A stretch of DNA of 64,000 nt, taken from Planococcus sp. MSAK28401 (lineage in GTDB: Bacteria > Bacillota > Bacilli > Bacillales_A > Planococcaceae). The stretch lies in contig NZ_JAAMTH010000001.1 of the NCBI RefSeq assembly GCF_018283455.1, positions 1,841,501 to 1,905,500 of the forward strand, given 5' to 3'. The position numbers and the translations under genes were made by a program. Below the pieces are notes generated by a model. It searched no databases, had not been told where the DNA came from, and saw only the letters and a program-made list of their open reading frames with translations. This document shows, in pieces, positions 16,750 to 24,836 of the stretch (position 1 is the first letter of the stretch; the number at the start of each line of letters is the position of its first letter).

Positions 16750-18357
16750 ATGATAGCAGTAAATGATGTATCTTTGCGTTTTGGCGACCGCAAGTTATTT
16801 GAAGATGTCAACATCCAGTTTAACCCAGGTAATTGCTACGGCTTGATCGGTGCGAACGGCGCCGGCAAATCAACGTTCATCAAAATCCTTTCCGGCGAAC
16901 TTGATGCACAGTCCGGCAACGTCTACATGGGCTCTGGCGAACGCTTGGCCGTATTGAAGCAAAACCACTTTGAATATGAAGAGCATGCGGTTTTAGAGAC
17001 AGTTATCATGGGCCATAAGAAACTCTATGAAGTCATGTCCGAAAAGAATGCCATTTATATGAAAGAAGATTTCTCCGACGAAGACGGCATGCGTGCAGCT
17101 GAACTTGAAGGCGAATTCGCGGAACTGAACGGCTGGGAAGCAGAATCAGAAGCCGCCATCCTCTTGCAGGGCCTTGGCATTTCCGAGAATCTGCATGACA
17201 AGAAAATGGCGGAACTATCCGGATCTGACAAAGTCAAAGTGCTTTTGGCACAAGCGCTATTCGGCAAACCGGATGTTCTTCTTCTGGATGAGCCGACCAA
17301 CCATTTGGACTTGAAAGCTATCCAATGGCTGGAAGAATTCCTAATCAACTTTGACAACACTGTCATCGTCGTATCGCATGACCGCCACTTCCTCAACAAA
17401 GTATGTACCCATATCGCCGACCTTGATTTTGGAAAAATTCAGCTTTATGTCGGCAACTACGACTTCTGGTACGAATCCAGCCAATTGGCAACTCGCTTGG
17501 CATCCGACCAGAATGCTAAAAAAGAAGAGAAGATCAAAGAGTTGCAGGCCTTCATTGCCCGTTTCTCTGCCAACGCCTCGAAATCCAAGCAGGCAACTTC
17601 ACGGAAGAAAATGCTCGATAAAATCGAGTTGGACGATATCCGCCCATCTTCCCGAAAATACCCGTTCGTCAACTTCACCATCGGCCGCGAAATTGGCAAT
17701 GATGTGTTGACAGTTAAAGACTTGAGCCAAACCGTCGACGGCAATCAATTATTGAATAACGTCAGCTTCAATATGAACAAAGACGATAAAATCGTCTTGA
17801 TGGGCGACCCATTGGCGAAATCGGCACTCCTTCGCGTACTTGCTGAAGAAGACGAGCCGGCTTCCGGTTCTGCCCGTTGGGGTGTCACCACTTCACGCGC
17901 CTATTTGCCAATTGACAATACCGAATACTTCGAAGGCAGCGAAACTTCCTTGGTGGATTGGTTGCGCCAGTACTCGCCGGAAAATGAAAGCGAAACTTTC
18001 CTTCGCGGCTTCCTTGGGAGAATGCTGTTCTCCGGTGAAGAAGTGAAAAAGAAACCTTCTGTTTTATCCGGTGGCGAAAAAGTCCGCTGCATGCTATCGA
18101 AAATGATGCTGTCGCATGCCAACGTGCTGCTATTGGATGAACCAACCAACCACTTGGATCTTGAATCCATCCAAGCCTTGAACAATGGCATGATCGCTTT
18201 TAAAGGGGCCATGGTCTTCACTTCCCATGACCATCAGTTTATCCAGACCGTTGCCAACCGCGTCATCGAAATCCAAGAAGATGGCTCGATTCTCGACAAG
18301 CAATTGACCTACGATGAATTTTTGGAATGGAAAGAAACACAAGGCATCGCCAAATAA
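16750..18357 (+). CDS. ABC-F family ATPase, YkpA/YbiT type
   Basis: A 535-residue protein with two ABC domains and no membrane part, of the ABC-F group that acts on ribosomes (YbiT/YkpA branch). Domain 1: Walker A GANGAGKST at 34-42, Walker B LLLDEPTNHLD. The inter-domain linker (about 240-310) is the basic P-site tRNA interaction motif. Domain 2: signature LSGGEK and LLLDEPTNHLD. Two departures from consensus: the first signature reads LSGSDK, and the second Walker A is degenerate (GDPLAKSALL). Degenerate second P-loops occur in YkpA relatives. ATG at 16750 follows TTTTAGGAGG. Monocistronic. Confidence 0.9.
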   Translation: MIAVNDVSLRFGDRKLFEDVNIQFNPGNCYGLIGANGAGKSTFIKILSGELDAQSGNVYMGSGERLAVLKQNHFEYEEHAVLETVIMGHKKLYEVMSEKNAIYMKEDFSDEDGMRAAELEGEFAELNGWEAESEAAILLQGLGISENLHDKKMAELSGSDKVKVLLAQALFGKPDVLLLDEPTNHLDLKAIQWLEEFLINFDNTVIVVSHDRHFLNKVCTHIADLDFGKIQLYVGNYDFWYESSQLATRLASDQNAKKEEKIKELQAFIARFSANASKSKQATSRKKMLDKIELDDIRPSSRKYPFVNFTIGREIGNDVLTVKDLSQTVDGNQLLNNVSFNMNKDDKIVLMGDPLAKSALLRVLAEEDEPASGSARWGVTTSRAYLPIDNTEYFEGSETSLVDWLRQYSPENESETFLRGFLGRMLFSGEEVKKKPSVLSGGEKVRCMLSKMMLSHANVLLLDEPTNHLDLESIQALNNGMIAFKGAMVFTSHDHQFIQTVANRVIEIQEDGSILDKQLTYDEFLEWKETQGIAK

Positions 18358-18372
18358 TTTCTTGCCACACGA

Positions 18373-18411
18373 AAACCCCTCAGAAATATCACATTTCTGA
18401 GGGGCTTTTTC
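18373..18411. terminator. Bidirectional terminator between the ABC-F and DUF1232 genes
   Basis: A perfect 12-bp stem with a 5-nt loop between convergent genes, T-rich on the plus-strand side. Confidence 0.88.
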
Positions 18412-18422
18412 TATGCGTTGGT

Positions 18423-18899
18423 TTATTTCAGGAAGCGTTTCACGGCTTTTCCGGCCGGCAACTTCGCTGCCCATCGGTCACCAGAATTCGCCAGTTTGCT
18501 GAGCACTTTCAACAGATCTTGGTCTCCCGCCCAGTGCTCTGTCACCACTTCTTTCGGGAATCGGTTCAAGACCGTATTGACGACGTATACTGCGACGATG
18601 ACATCGTCCATGAATCCGCCTGGGCCGACTAGAATTTCCGGCAAAAAATCGATCGGCGCCATGAAATACAGCACACCAGCCCCAACGTAAGCCTTGCTTT
18701 TCTTATCGATGCGGCTGTCCAAAAGCAAACGGGTCAATAAATGGAAAAGGTCCGGTGCAAATAACACGAACTGGCCAGCAGAATCCAGTTTTGACGATTT
18801 GCCTTCGAGCCAGTTGTGCACCCTGAAACGAAGCTTTTGATAGAAATCCCGCTGTTTTTCTTCACTTGGCAATGCCGTGCTTAAATATTCGTTACCCAT
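18423..18899 (-). CDS. DUF1232 (YkvA-family) small membrane-associated protein
   Basis: A 158-residue protein with the DUF1232 core at about 85-135: GVLYFMAPIDFLPE followed by GFMDDVIVAVYVVN, a hydrophobic hairpin whose function is unknown. The ATG at 18899 lies 7 nt after AAAGGGG; two earlier ATGs are too close to or lack a ribosome site. It is the second gene of a two-gene unit with a cold-shock-domain protein (25-nt gap), driven by a sigma-B-like promoter, suggesting a general stress role. Confidence 0.82.
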   Translation of the reverse strand: MGNEYLSTALPSEEKQRDFYQKLRFRVHNWLEGKSSKLDSAGQFVLFAPDLFHLLTRLLLDSRIDKKSKAYVGAGVLYFMAPIDFLPEILVGPGGFMDDVIVAVYVVNTVLNRFPKEVVTEHWAGDQDLLKVLSKLANSGDRWAAKLPAGKAVKRFLK

Positions 18900-18923
18900 G
18901 TGCATTCCCCTTTCATCCGGCAA

Positions 18924-19130
18924 TTAGAAGACTAATGTGACGTTGGTTGCAACCCGTTCTTTATCGGGAGCCCCGTCGTAAATGGTAAATTCAACATGTT
19001 GGTTCGGCATGAAGCGGCGGAACCCTTCTTCATTGATGTTGATCGTTTCGAAATAGAACAACTCGCCCGTATCGCCTTCGATATAGCCGAATCCTTTATC
19101 GTCATTAAACTCTTTCACTTTTCCTTGCAT
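18924..19130 (-). CDS. Divergent cold-shock-domain protein (68 aa)
   Basis: A 68-residue single cold-shock domain: MQGKVKEFNDDKGFGYIEG has the RNP1 region (KGFGYI), and LFYFETININ replaces the usual [11 protein letters not shown]2. The altered RNP2 and lack of the WFN Trp (KEFN instead of KWFN) suggest weaker or different nucleic-acid binding than canonical Csp. ATG at 19130 is 8 nt after AAGGGGG. It is the first gene of the unit with DUF1232 and is preceded by a sigma-B-like promoter, whereas the canonical csp gene just upstream has its own promoter and terminator. Confidence 0.85.
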   Translation of the reverse strand: MQGKVKEFNDDKGFGYIEGDTGELFYFETININEEGFRRFMPNQHVEFTIYDGAPDKERVATNVTLVF

Positions 19131-19172
19131 GGATAAATCCCCCTTCAATATTCTTGGTATTCTAATTTAGAT

Positions 19173-19199
19173 ATACCCGAATGAGCGGGAATATTAAAC
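19173..19199 (-). promoter_or_regulatory. Sigma-B-like promoter of the CSD-DUF1232 unit
   Basis: On the minus strand: GTTTAA, 15 nt, GGGTAT, matching the general-stress sigma-B consensus (GTTTAA N12-15 GGGTAT) at every consensus position. It lies about 43 nt upstream of the start codon. Confidence 0.65.
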
Positions 19200-19228
19200 A
19201 ATGGAAACTTCAAAGAAAAAATCCATCA

Positions 19229-19257
19229 AAAAAGAACTGCCATTACGGCAGTTCTTG
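19229..19257 (-). terminator. Terminator of the canonical csp gene
   Basis: A perfect 10-bp stem with a 5-nt loop and a U tract on the minus strand, 11 nt after the csp stop codon. Confidence 0.9.
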
Positions 19258-19267
19258 GATTGGAGAA

Positions 19268-19468
19268 TTAAAGTTTAGTTACGTTAGTAGCTTGAGGTCC
19301 GCGGTTGCCTTCCTCTACTTCAAATTCTACGCGCTGTCCTTCGTCAAGCGTTTTAAAGCCTTCGCCTTGAATCGCTGAGAAGTGTACGAATACGTCGTCG
19401 CCGCCTTCAACTTCGATGAAGCCAAAACCTTTTTCTGAGTTAAACCATTTTACTGTACCTTCTTGCAT
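19268..19468 (-). CDS. csp: Cold-shock protein (CspA/CspB family)
   Basis: A 66-residue canonical single-stranded nucleic-acid-binding cold-shock protein: [13 protein letters not shown] (RNP1) and DVFVHFSAI (RNP2) are intact, and it ends PQATNVTKL as usual. It acts as an RNA chaperone. The ATG is preceded by GGAGGTAA. The most unusual feature is its ~144-nt leader, which folds into a very stable hairpin followed by a U run (see separate entries). Confidence 0.96.
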   Translation of the reverse strand: MQEGTVKWFNSEKGFGFIEVEGGDDVFVHFSAIQGEGFKTLDEGQRVEFEVEEGNRGPQATNVTKL

Positions 19469-19501
19469 GTTAAATTACCTCCTGTGGTAAACAAAATTTT
19501 T

Positions 19502-19612
19502 CAATATGCGAACTTTCATAAAAAAAATTCACATATTCCCAAAAGTACCGACACTTGCTGATCACTTTTGGGAATATGTGAATAGCTATTGCGGAAGTTC
19601 GTATGTTGAATT
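19502..19612 (-). promoter_or_regulatory. Structured csp 5' leader with attenuator-like hairpin
   Basis: On the minus strand the leader has a perfect 20-bp inverted repeat (arms 19527-19546 and 19564-19583, 17-nt loop) directly followed by a run of eight U residues, the layout of an intrinsic terminator. A second, outer pair of arms (19502-19516 and 19594-19608, 12 of 15 pairs) encloses it and would place the U run in a bulge. Leaders of csp mRNAs in other bacteria are long and act as temperature-responsive structures; the terminator-like form here is what the sequence shows, its function is inference. Confidence 0.7.
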
Positions 19613-19618
19613 ACCTTA

Positions 19619-19646
19619 ATTATATCAAATTGACTATAAAAGTCAA
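19619..19646 (-). promoter_or_regulatory. Sigma-A promoter of csp
   Basis: TTGACT, 16 nt, TATAAT on the minus strand (or TTTGAC with a 17-nt spacer). The predicted start near 19612 gives a 144-nt untranslated leader. Confidence 0.8.
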
Positions 19647-19826
19647 ACAAATCTAAAAACTTTCTGAATGTTTTCCAAACTTTTTTTAGCTCTCTAAAAA
19701 ATCCTTATAAGCATTATGCCAAATTAATGGGAATTTGTAAAGCATTAATGTGTCAGCCCGCTAGCGGTCCTGAAGTTTGTATTGGCTCTCCCGTTCACGT
19801 AAAATAAGGGATATAGACGCGCACCA

Positions 19827-19852
19827 TGAAACTTTTCCCTGCGCCACACGTA
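19827..19852 (+). promoter_or_regulatory. Sigma-W-like (ECF) promoter of xpaC-yaaN
   Basis: TGAAAC, exactly 16 nt, CGTA: a full match to the Bacillus sigma-W consensus, about 30 nt before the xpaC start. Inference: the operon belongs to the envelope-stress regulon, as I recall for xpaC-yaaN in Bacillus subtilis. Confidence 0.75.
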
Positions 19853-19882
19853 TAGTTTAGTAGCCGTTAAGGAGGTTAAAGC

Positions 19883-20587
19883 ATGAAACCCATTAAGCCG
19901 ATCGAAAACTTCATCAAGAGACAATCGGTCAGCCTCCCTCTCATGTCCGCCATGTTCCCGATTCTCTATTTAGGAGCAGAAATCGGGCTGCTTGCTTCCG
20001 GTGCTGTTGCAGCCGGCACTTATTTTGCCAGCAATACATCGATGAAGCAATACCAGCTGTCGAGCGATTCCAAACAGCTCGGCATGACCAGAAGTGAATA
20101 CCGGAATATCCGCGTGCAAATCAAGGAAGGCAAAGAAAAAATTAAAACCTTGCAAAGCCAATACTATAAAGTACGGTCCATTTCTTCATTTAAGCAATTG
20201 ATGGATATGGTCAAAATCGCCACTAAAATCCTGACAATCGTCCAGCAAAACCCGCGCAAATTCTACTTGGCAGAACCGTTCTTCTATTCGCATCTGGATT
20301 CTGCCATCGAATTGACCGGCAAATATACATTATTGGTCGGGCAACCAGTCAAAGACATGGAGATGCGCATTGCGCTCCAGGAAACACGCGAAATGCTGCG
20401 TTCATTGCAGCAAGTAATGGAAGCCGACCTGAAGCGCGTGCTGTCAATGGACGTGGAGCAACTGCGTATGGAACTCGATTATGCGCGGCTAGCTGTCGAC
20501 CAGCACAATACGAGAACGATCGATCAGCAACAGCAAATCGAACATAAAGGAGACATGGAAAATGACCAACAATCAGACGAGAAATGA
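19883..20587 (+). CDS. xpaC: XpaC-like protein (5-bromo-4-chloroindolyl phosphate hydrolysis family)
   Basis: A 234-residue protein of the XpaC family: hydrophobic N-terminal segment (about 18-50, probably membrane associated), then a long helical, coiled-coil region. The family was named from a phenotype on a phosphatase substrate; its biochemical function is not known. The ATG follows AAGGAGGTTAAAGC. It overlaps the next gene, a TelA-family protein, by 26 nt; this pairing is the conserved xpaC-yaaN operon linked to envelope stress and toxic-anion resistance. Confidence 0.88.
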   Translation: MKPIKPIENFIKRQSVSLPLMSAMFPILYLGAEIGLLASGAVAAGTYFASNTSMKQYQLSSDSKQLGMTRSEYRNIRVQIKEGKEKIKTLQSQYYKVRSISSFKQLMDMVKIATKILTIVQQNPRKFYLAEPFFYSHLDSAIELTGKYTLLVGQPVKDMEMRIALQETREMLRSLQQVMEADLKRVLSMDVEQLRMELDYARLAVDQHNTRTIDQQQQIEHKGDMENDQQSDEK

Positions 20588-21731
20588 GTTGGATGAGCTT
20601 CTCGGTACCCCGTTTGGTATGGAAGAAACATCCCAGCAAACGCAATTGGCTCAGACGGAAGGACAGCCTGTTGCACTGCTTGAACGCTTAAGTGCAGAAG
20701 AACAGGAAAAAGCCCGCGAATTGGCTAAACAGATTCCGACCGGAAATCGTGAAGCCATCCTCACATACGGCGCCAATGCGCAAAACCAGTTGAGCCAGTT
20801 TTCGCATAAAATGCTCGATCATGTCCAGCGGAAAGACATCGGCCCTGTCGGTGATGTGCTCCATGACCTCATGAAAAAGCTTGAACAACTAAACCCCGAA
20901 GAATTGACGCAGAAAAAGCAAAAAGGTCTGCGCAAAGTTTTCAACCGCGCGAAATATTCAGTCCAGGAAATGATGAGCAAATATCAAAAGTTAAGCACAC
21001 AAGTCGACCGCATCAGCGTCCAGCTAGACCATTCAAAACGCGGCTTGCTGGATGATGTTCAGATGCTGGAACAATTATACGACCAGAACAAGACCTATTT
21101 CCAGGCCTTGAATGTCTACATCGCGGCAGCTGAAATCAAACGGGATGAAATCATGAATGAAACCATTCCTGCTTTGCGCAGAAAAGCCGAAGCCTCTAAC
21201 GACCAGATGGCCTATCAGGAAGTGAACGATATGGTCCAGTATGTCGACCGTTTGGAAAAACGCCTGTATGACCTGCAATTGTCGCGCCAGATCACTATTC
21301 AAAGTGCGCCGCAGATCCGCATGATTCAGCAGACCAACCAAACACTCGCTGAAAAAATCCAATCGTCTATCATGACATCCATTCCGTTATGGAAAAACCA
21401 GATTGCCATCGCTTTGACCTTGAACAAGCAGATGAAAGCGGTCGAAGCGCAAAAACAAGTAACCGCCACTACCAACGATCTGTTATTGAAAAACTCGGAA
21501 ATGCTTAAGATGAATTCAATCGAGACTGCGCGCGAAAACGAGCGCGGAATCGTTGAAATCGAGACCTTGAAGCAGACACAGGAGAATTTGCTTGAGACGA
21601 TTGAAGAAACCCTGAAGATCCAGGCAGAAGGCCGCCGCAACCGCAAAGCGGCAGAGCTTGAAATTGGCCGCATGGAAGAAGACTTAAAGCAACGCCTGCT
21701 CGCCATCCACGATGGCCAGGAAAAGAACTGA
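20562..21731 (+). CDS. yaaN: TelA/YaaN toxic-anion-resistance family protein
   Basis: A 389-residue, highly charged, almost wholly helical protein of the TelA (KlaA/YaaN) family. Members are associated with resistance to tellurite, other toxic anions and cell-envelope agents; the mechanism is unknown. No signal or membrane segment. The ATG follows AAAGGAGACATGGAAA and lies inside the end of xpaC, indicating translational coupling. Confidence 0.9.
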   Translation: MTNNQTRNELDELLGTPFGMEETSQQTQLAQTEGQPVALLERLSAEEQEKARELAKQIPTGNREAILTYGANAQNQLSQFSHKMLDHVQRKDIGPVGDVLHDLMKKLEQLNPEELTQKKQKGLRKVFNRAKYSVQEMMSKYQKLSTQVDRISVQLDHSKRGLLDDVQMLEQLYDQNKTYFQALNVYIAAAEIKRDEIMNETIPALRRKAEASNDQMAYQEVNDMVQYVDRLEKRLYDLQLSRQITIQSAPQIRMIQQTNQTLAEKIQSSIMTSIPLWKNQIAIALTLNKQMKAVEAQKQVTATTNDLLLKNSEMLKMNSIETARENERGIVEIETLKQTQENLLETIEETLKIQAEGRRNRKAAELEIGRMEEDLKQRLLAIHDGQEKN

Positions 21732-21732
21732 T

Positions 21733-21769
21733 AAAAACCCCTTCGCAAAAAAATTGCGGAGGGGTTTTT
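21733..21769. terminator. Bidirectional terminator between yaaN and yojO
   Basis: A 16-nt arm pair with one mismatch and a 5-nt A-rich loop, A-rich and T-rich on the two sides, between convergent genes. Confidence 0.9.
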
Positions 21770-21779
21770 AGGTTCTTCC

Positions 21780-23636
21780 TTATAATGCCTGTACGACTAA
21801 ATGCAAGGTGCGTTTCAATAAGCGCAGCGTCTGCTCGACAAATTGCTCCAGTGAATCAGCGCTGACCGATTTATTGCCATAAAGCATGCGATAAAACGCT
21901 GCCTGTTCCTCGCTTGTTGATTCACCGCTCAAGAATAGATGCATCACTTCGATGCCCATCTTCTCGGTTTCCGAAACGGCTTGGGCCGTATCGATGATGC
22001 CGTTGTCGGCATAATTATAAGCAGACGGCTCACCGTCCGAAAAGACCAGCATGAAGCGGTGCTTTTCCGGGCGCTGTTTCAGCCGATCCGCCATCCAGCG
22101 AATCGCAAAACCATCGCGGTTGTCTTCATGGGCATCGAGCGAAAGAATCTCAGCTGCATGGTCTGCCGAGCCGTCGGTGAATTTATGCAGCCATTCAAAA
22201 TAATTGGGCTGTTGAGCGTCCCCCGCTTCATAGGCATCTTCATAAAACACCGCGATTTCATGAGGAATCTTGAGCGCTCTGAGCACATCGTGGAATAACA
22301 GCACCGACTGCTTCGTTTCGTCGAGCTTGTCGACCATTGAAGCGGAACCGTCAATCATCAAGCTGAAGACCGCATCCAATTGCTTGGAAGGGGCGGTTTT
22401 CCGGTAGAAAGGCTTTGGCCGTTCGTCGGTGACGAGCGGTAACAGGTTTTTCGATAATCGCCCAGCATGCAAATTCGTCCGTTCGCTTTCGATACGCTGC
22501 TGCATGCGCTTTTGCATTTCTTTCAACAATGCGCGTACAAATGGCGCTTGTTCGCTGCGCCAACGCTGCAGCTGCTGACGGTCGACAGGCAATGTGTCGA
22601 TGCGCGATTCGTAATAAACGACGCCATCGTTCGCGGAACCGAATCGGCCATTTGCTTTTTTCGGTTTCTTTTCGTCTTTTCTCTGTTCGTCAGGTAAATT
22701 ATCTTCCCGGTGTTCGCCTTGTGACTCACCTGTTCCTGTCTGTTCGACTTCCCCGGCACCTTCTTCTTCCCTGCCCCCATCGGCAAGCTTCGAATCACCG
22801 CGTTCAAGTTCATACTCAAGGGCGGCGGCATCATTCAATTCCGTTTCACGGTGCCAGGATTGAAACCATTCTTCGATCGTGTCAATTTCCTCTTCTTCTT
22901 CAGACTGCTCCGCCTCGATGCCTTCGTGATACCTTGGCGGCGGCGTTTTTTCAGCCGGTTCCCCGAACGTATAATACGTATGGAGGGCATCCGAACTCAG
23001 CAAATATTCCAGTTGCGGCAAAATTTTCTGGATGGTTCGTGCAGAATCTCCGGTGGCATCGGAACTGAATATTTCCGTCCAAGCCATAAATAGAGGATCC
23101 AGTTCGTCGCTTAACGAAACGTCTTTGCCGCGCAGTTTTAAATAAGCGGCATTCAGGAAGGCATCTGCCCAAAATCCCTTTTTGCGATTTTGTTCCAGCT
23201 GATCGGAATGAAAACCGGAGACGATTTTCTCTCTCACTTCAAAGGCATGCTTCGTCCCCGGGCGTTCCGCTACGATGCGGTCGCTCAAGCGGAATTCTTC
23301 CGCCATCAACAGCAATTGCGTGGCGAGTTCAGGCAAACGGGTCTCCGCCTGTTCAAAATTGCGCCAAGAACGCAGGCTGAAATGACGCCAAAATCCAGCG
23401 CTCACCAAATAGATATCTGAGAGATACCCCGCCTGCTCGACCTCTTTTGGCCGATGGCGCCAAAATACGCTCATCGAGACGGCGCCTTCAGAGGGCCTGA
23501 ATTCCCATAGTTTCCTGGTCGTTAAGCGCAGGTAAGGCGCGGATGACAATGCTCTGGAAAGCTGTTCCATCCGGTTGAGGAGCCTCGTATCAACCGTTTC
23601 ATTATTAAATTGGATAAAGCGATTGATTGATGTCAT
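21780..23636 (-). CDS. yojO: VWA-domain (CobT/NorD-like) protein YojO
   Basis: A 618-residue protein with a helical N-terminal half, a very acidic, low-complexity linker (about 245-330, rich in Glu and Gln), and a C-terminal von Willebrand factor A domain from about 420. The MIDAS motif DGSASM near 432-437 is intact, so metal-dependent ligand binding is likely. Proteins of this NorD/CobT type work with a MoxR-class AAA+ ATPase as chaperone or metal-insertion pairs; the partner is encoded directly upstream (9-nt gap). The target complex is unknown; no nitric oxide reductase gene is present here. Confidence 0.9.
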   Translation of the reverse strand: MTSINRFIQFNNETVDTRLLNRMEQLSRALSSAPYLRLTTRKLWEFRPSEGAVSMSVFWRHRPKEVEQAGYLSDIYLVSAGFWRHFSLRSWRNFEQAETRLPELATQLLLMAEEFRLSDRIVAERPGTKHAFEVREKIVSGFHSDQLEQNRKKGFWADAFLNAAYLKLRGKDVSLSDELDPLFMAWTEIFSSDATGDSARTIQKILPQLEYLLSSDALHTYYTFGEPAEKTPPPRYHEGIEAEQSEEEEEIDTIEEWFQSWHRETELNDAAALEYELERGDSKLADGGREEEGAGEVEQTGTGESQGEHREDNLPDEQRKDEKKPKKANGRFGSANDGVVYYESRIDTLPVDRQQLQRWRSEQAPFVRALLKEMQKRMQQRIESERTNLHAGRLSKNLLPLVTDERPKPFYRKTAPSKQLDAVFSLMIDGSASMVDKLDETKQSVLLFHDVLRALKIPHEIAVFYEDAYEAGDAQQPNYFEWLHKFTDGSADHAAEILSLDAHEDNRDGFAIRWMADRLKQRPEKHRFMLVFSDGEPSAYNYADNGIIDTAQAVSETEKMGIEVMHLFLSGESTSEEQAAFYRMLYGNKSVSADSLEQFVEQTLRLLKRTLHLVVQAL

Positions 23637-23645
23637 CCTGCATCC

Positions 23646-24503
23646 CTACTTTCGCCAAGTATTCGCCAAATCCATCAATAAACTCCGTTCACTTTCATCA
23701 TCCAGTTTTTCAGCGATAGCGTAACGGACAGCACGCAGTGTATCGATATGCATTGCAAGCGCGGTTGCATCCAGCAAACTTCGGATCGAGGCGGCTTCTT
23801 CCGACATGAGGCCGTTTTCCACTTGCTTCATCAAATCCGCTGCCAAGTTCAGCATGAAGGTTTTCAGCTTCGGATCGGCCTCCGGAAATTCCCTGTCCCA
23901 TAGGCCACGGAGCTGCTCGCCTGACAAGTAAGGAATTGGATAGGAGATGAAACGGTTTTTTAGCGCTTCATTCATCGGCGATGTTCCGATATACCCTTCG
24001 TTGATGGCAGCGAGTACCGAGAAGTCCGCATGCGCTTGGATCACTTCACCGGTGAATGGATTGGTCAGCATACGGCGATAGTCGAGCGCACTATGCAGGA
24101 TTGGCAAGGTTTCGGCTTTCGCCATATTGATCTCATCGATGTAAAGGATATGGCCTTGTTTCATGGCAGTCACCACAGGCCCTTCAACAAATTCGATCGC
24201 GCTTTGGCCATCGCGCTGCACCAAGGTTTTAAAGCCGAGCAGCGCTTCCGCGTCCAAGTCGACCGAACAGTTGATGCTTTGAATGGGCTGTTGGAACAGC
24301 TCGGAAATGCTTTCGGCGAGTTTCGTTTTCCCTGCTCCTGTCGGCCCTTTCAATAGCACTGGCTTTTTCAACACGACCGCTGTCAGGATATCGTTCCATA
24401 AATTTTCATCAGGCGAGATATAACCGCCTTCCCCTATCAAGTTCGAATCTTCTGCGTGGTCCCGCTGCGTCCGTTTTTTGATTTCTTCATCAATAATCGT
24501 CAT
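23646..24503 (-). CDS. yojN: MoxR-type AAA+ ATPase YojN
   Basis: A 285-residue MoxR/NorQ-class ATPase: Walker A GPTGAGKT, Walker B ILYIDEINMA and the sensor region AAINEGYIGTSPMNEALKNRF are present. It probably remodels a target protein together with the VWA protein YojO. ATG at 24503 follows AGGAGTGGAGCAG; an upstream in-frame ATG at 24545 lies within the terminator of the preceding gene and is not used. Because a terminator sits only 25 nt before its start codon, its promoter is not obvious; either read-through or a very compact promoter is needed. Confidence 0.9.
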   Translation of the reverse strand: MTIIDEEIKKRTQRDHAEDSNLIGEGGYISPDENLWNDILTAVVLKKPVLLKGPTGAGKTKLAESISELFQQPIQSINCSVDLDAEALLGFKTLVQRDGQSAIEFVEGPVVTAMKQGHILYIDEINMAKAETLPILHSALDYRRMLTNPFTGEVIQAHADFSVLAAINEGYIGTSPMNEALKNRFISYPIPYLSGEQLRGLWDREFPEADPKLKTFMLNLAADLMKQVENGLMSEEAASIRSLLDATALAMHIDTLRAVRYAIAEKLDDESERSLLMDLANTWRK

Positions 24504-24525
24504 CTGCTCCACTCCTGTCTCCATA

Positions 24526-24555
24526 GAAAAAACCGATGGATTCATCGGTTTTTGT
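24526..24555 (-). terminator. Terminator of the 24559-24756 gene
   Basis: A perfect 11-bp stem with a GATT loop and a U-rich 3' side on the minus strand. It ends only about 25 nt before yojN. Confidence 0.85.
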
Positions 24556-24558
24556 TCA

Positions 24559-24756
24559 TCATTCGAAATAAGTTTTGTAATAGCCGCCGACTTTTCCTGT
24601 GTTGTCGACTACAAACAAAAATTCTTCAGTTTCATTTTTCACATCGTATTGCTGTCCTGCTGTCAGCACATTCGATACTAAAAATTTGTCGGCATCGGTA
24701 TGCTTGCACGTAACGGTGCGGACAGATTCTTTTTCGAGCCAATTGGTATGTATCAT
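24559..24756 (-). CDS. Small hypothetical protein (65 aa, DUF6501-like)
   Basis: A 65-residue soluble protein starting MIHTNWLEKESVRTV and ending GGYYKTYFE. The composition and the ending recall a small Bacillales family I know as DUF6501; this is from memory and unverified. The ATG at 24756 is correctly spaced from AAAAGGATG; the ATG nine bases upstream overlaps that site. It has its own promoter (TTGAAT, 17 nt, TATACT at 24808-24836) and terminator, so it is a compact single-gene unit. Confidence 0.72.
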   Translation of the reverse strand: MIHTNWLEKESVRTVTCKHTDADKFLVSNVLTAGQQYDVKNETEEFLFVVDNTGKVGGYYKTYFE

Positions 24757-24807
24757 CGGTATCATCCTTTTCTGTCATTGTGAATGTGTTGTTCTGCTGC
24801 TCTTTTC

Positions 24808-24836
24808 AGTATAAGGAAAATTGCACGGGAATTCAA
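24808..24836 (-). promoter_or_regulatory. Sigma-A promoter overlapping the end of dedA
   Basis: TTGAAT, 17 nt, TATACT on the minus strand; the -35 hexamer overlaps the dedA stop codon. Confidence 0.6.
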
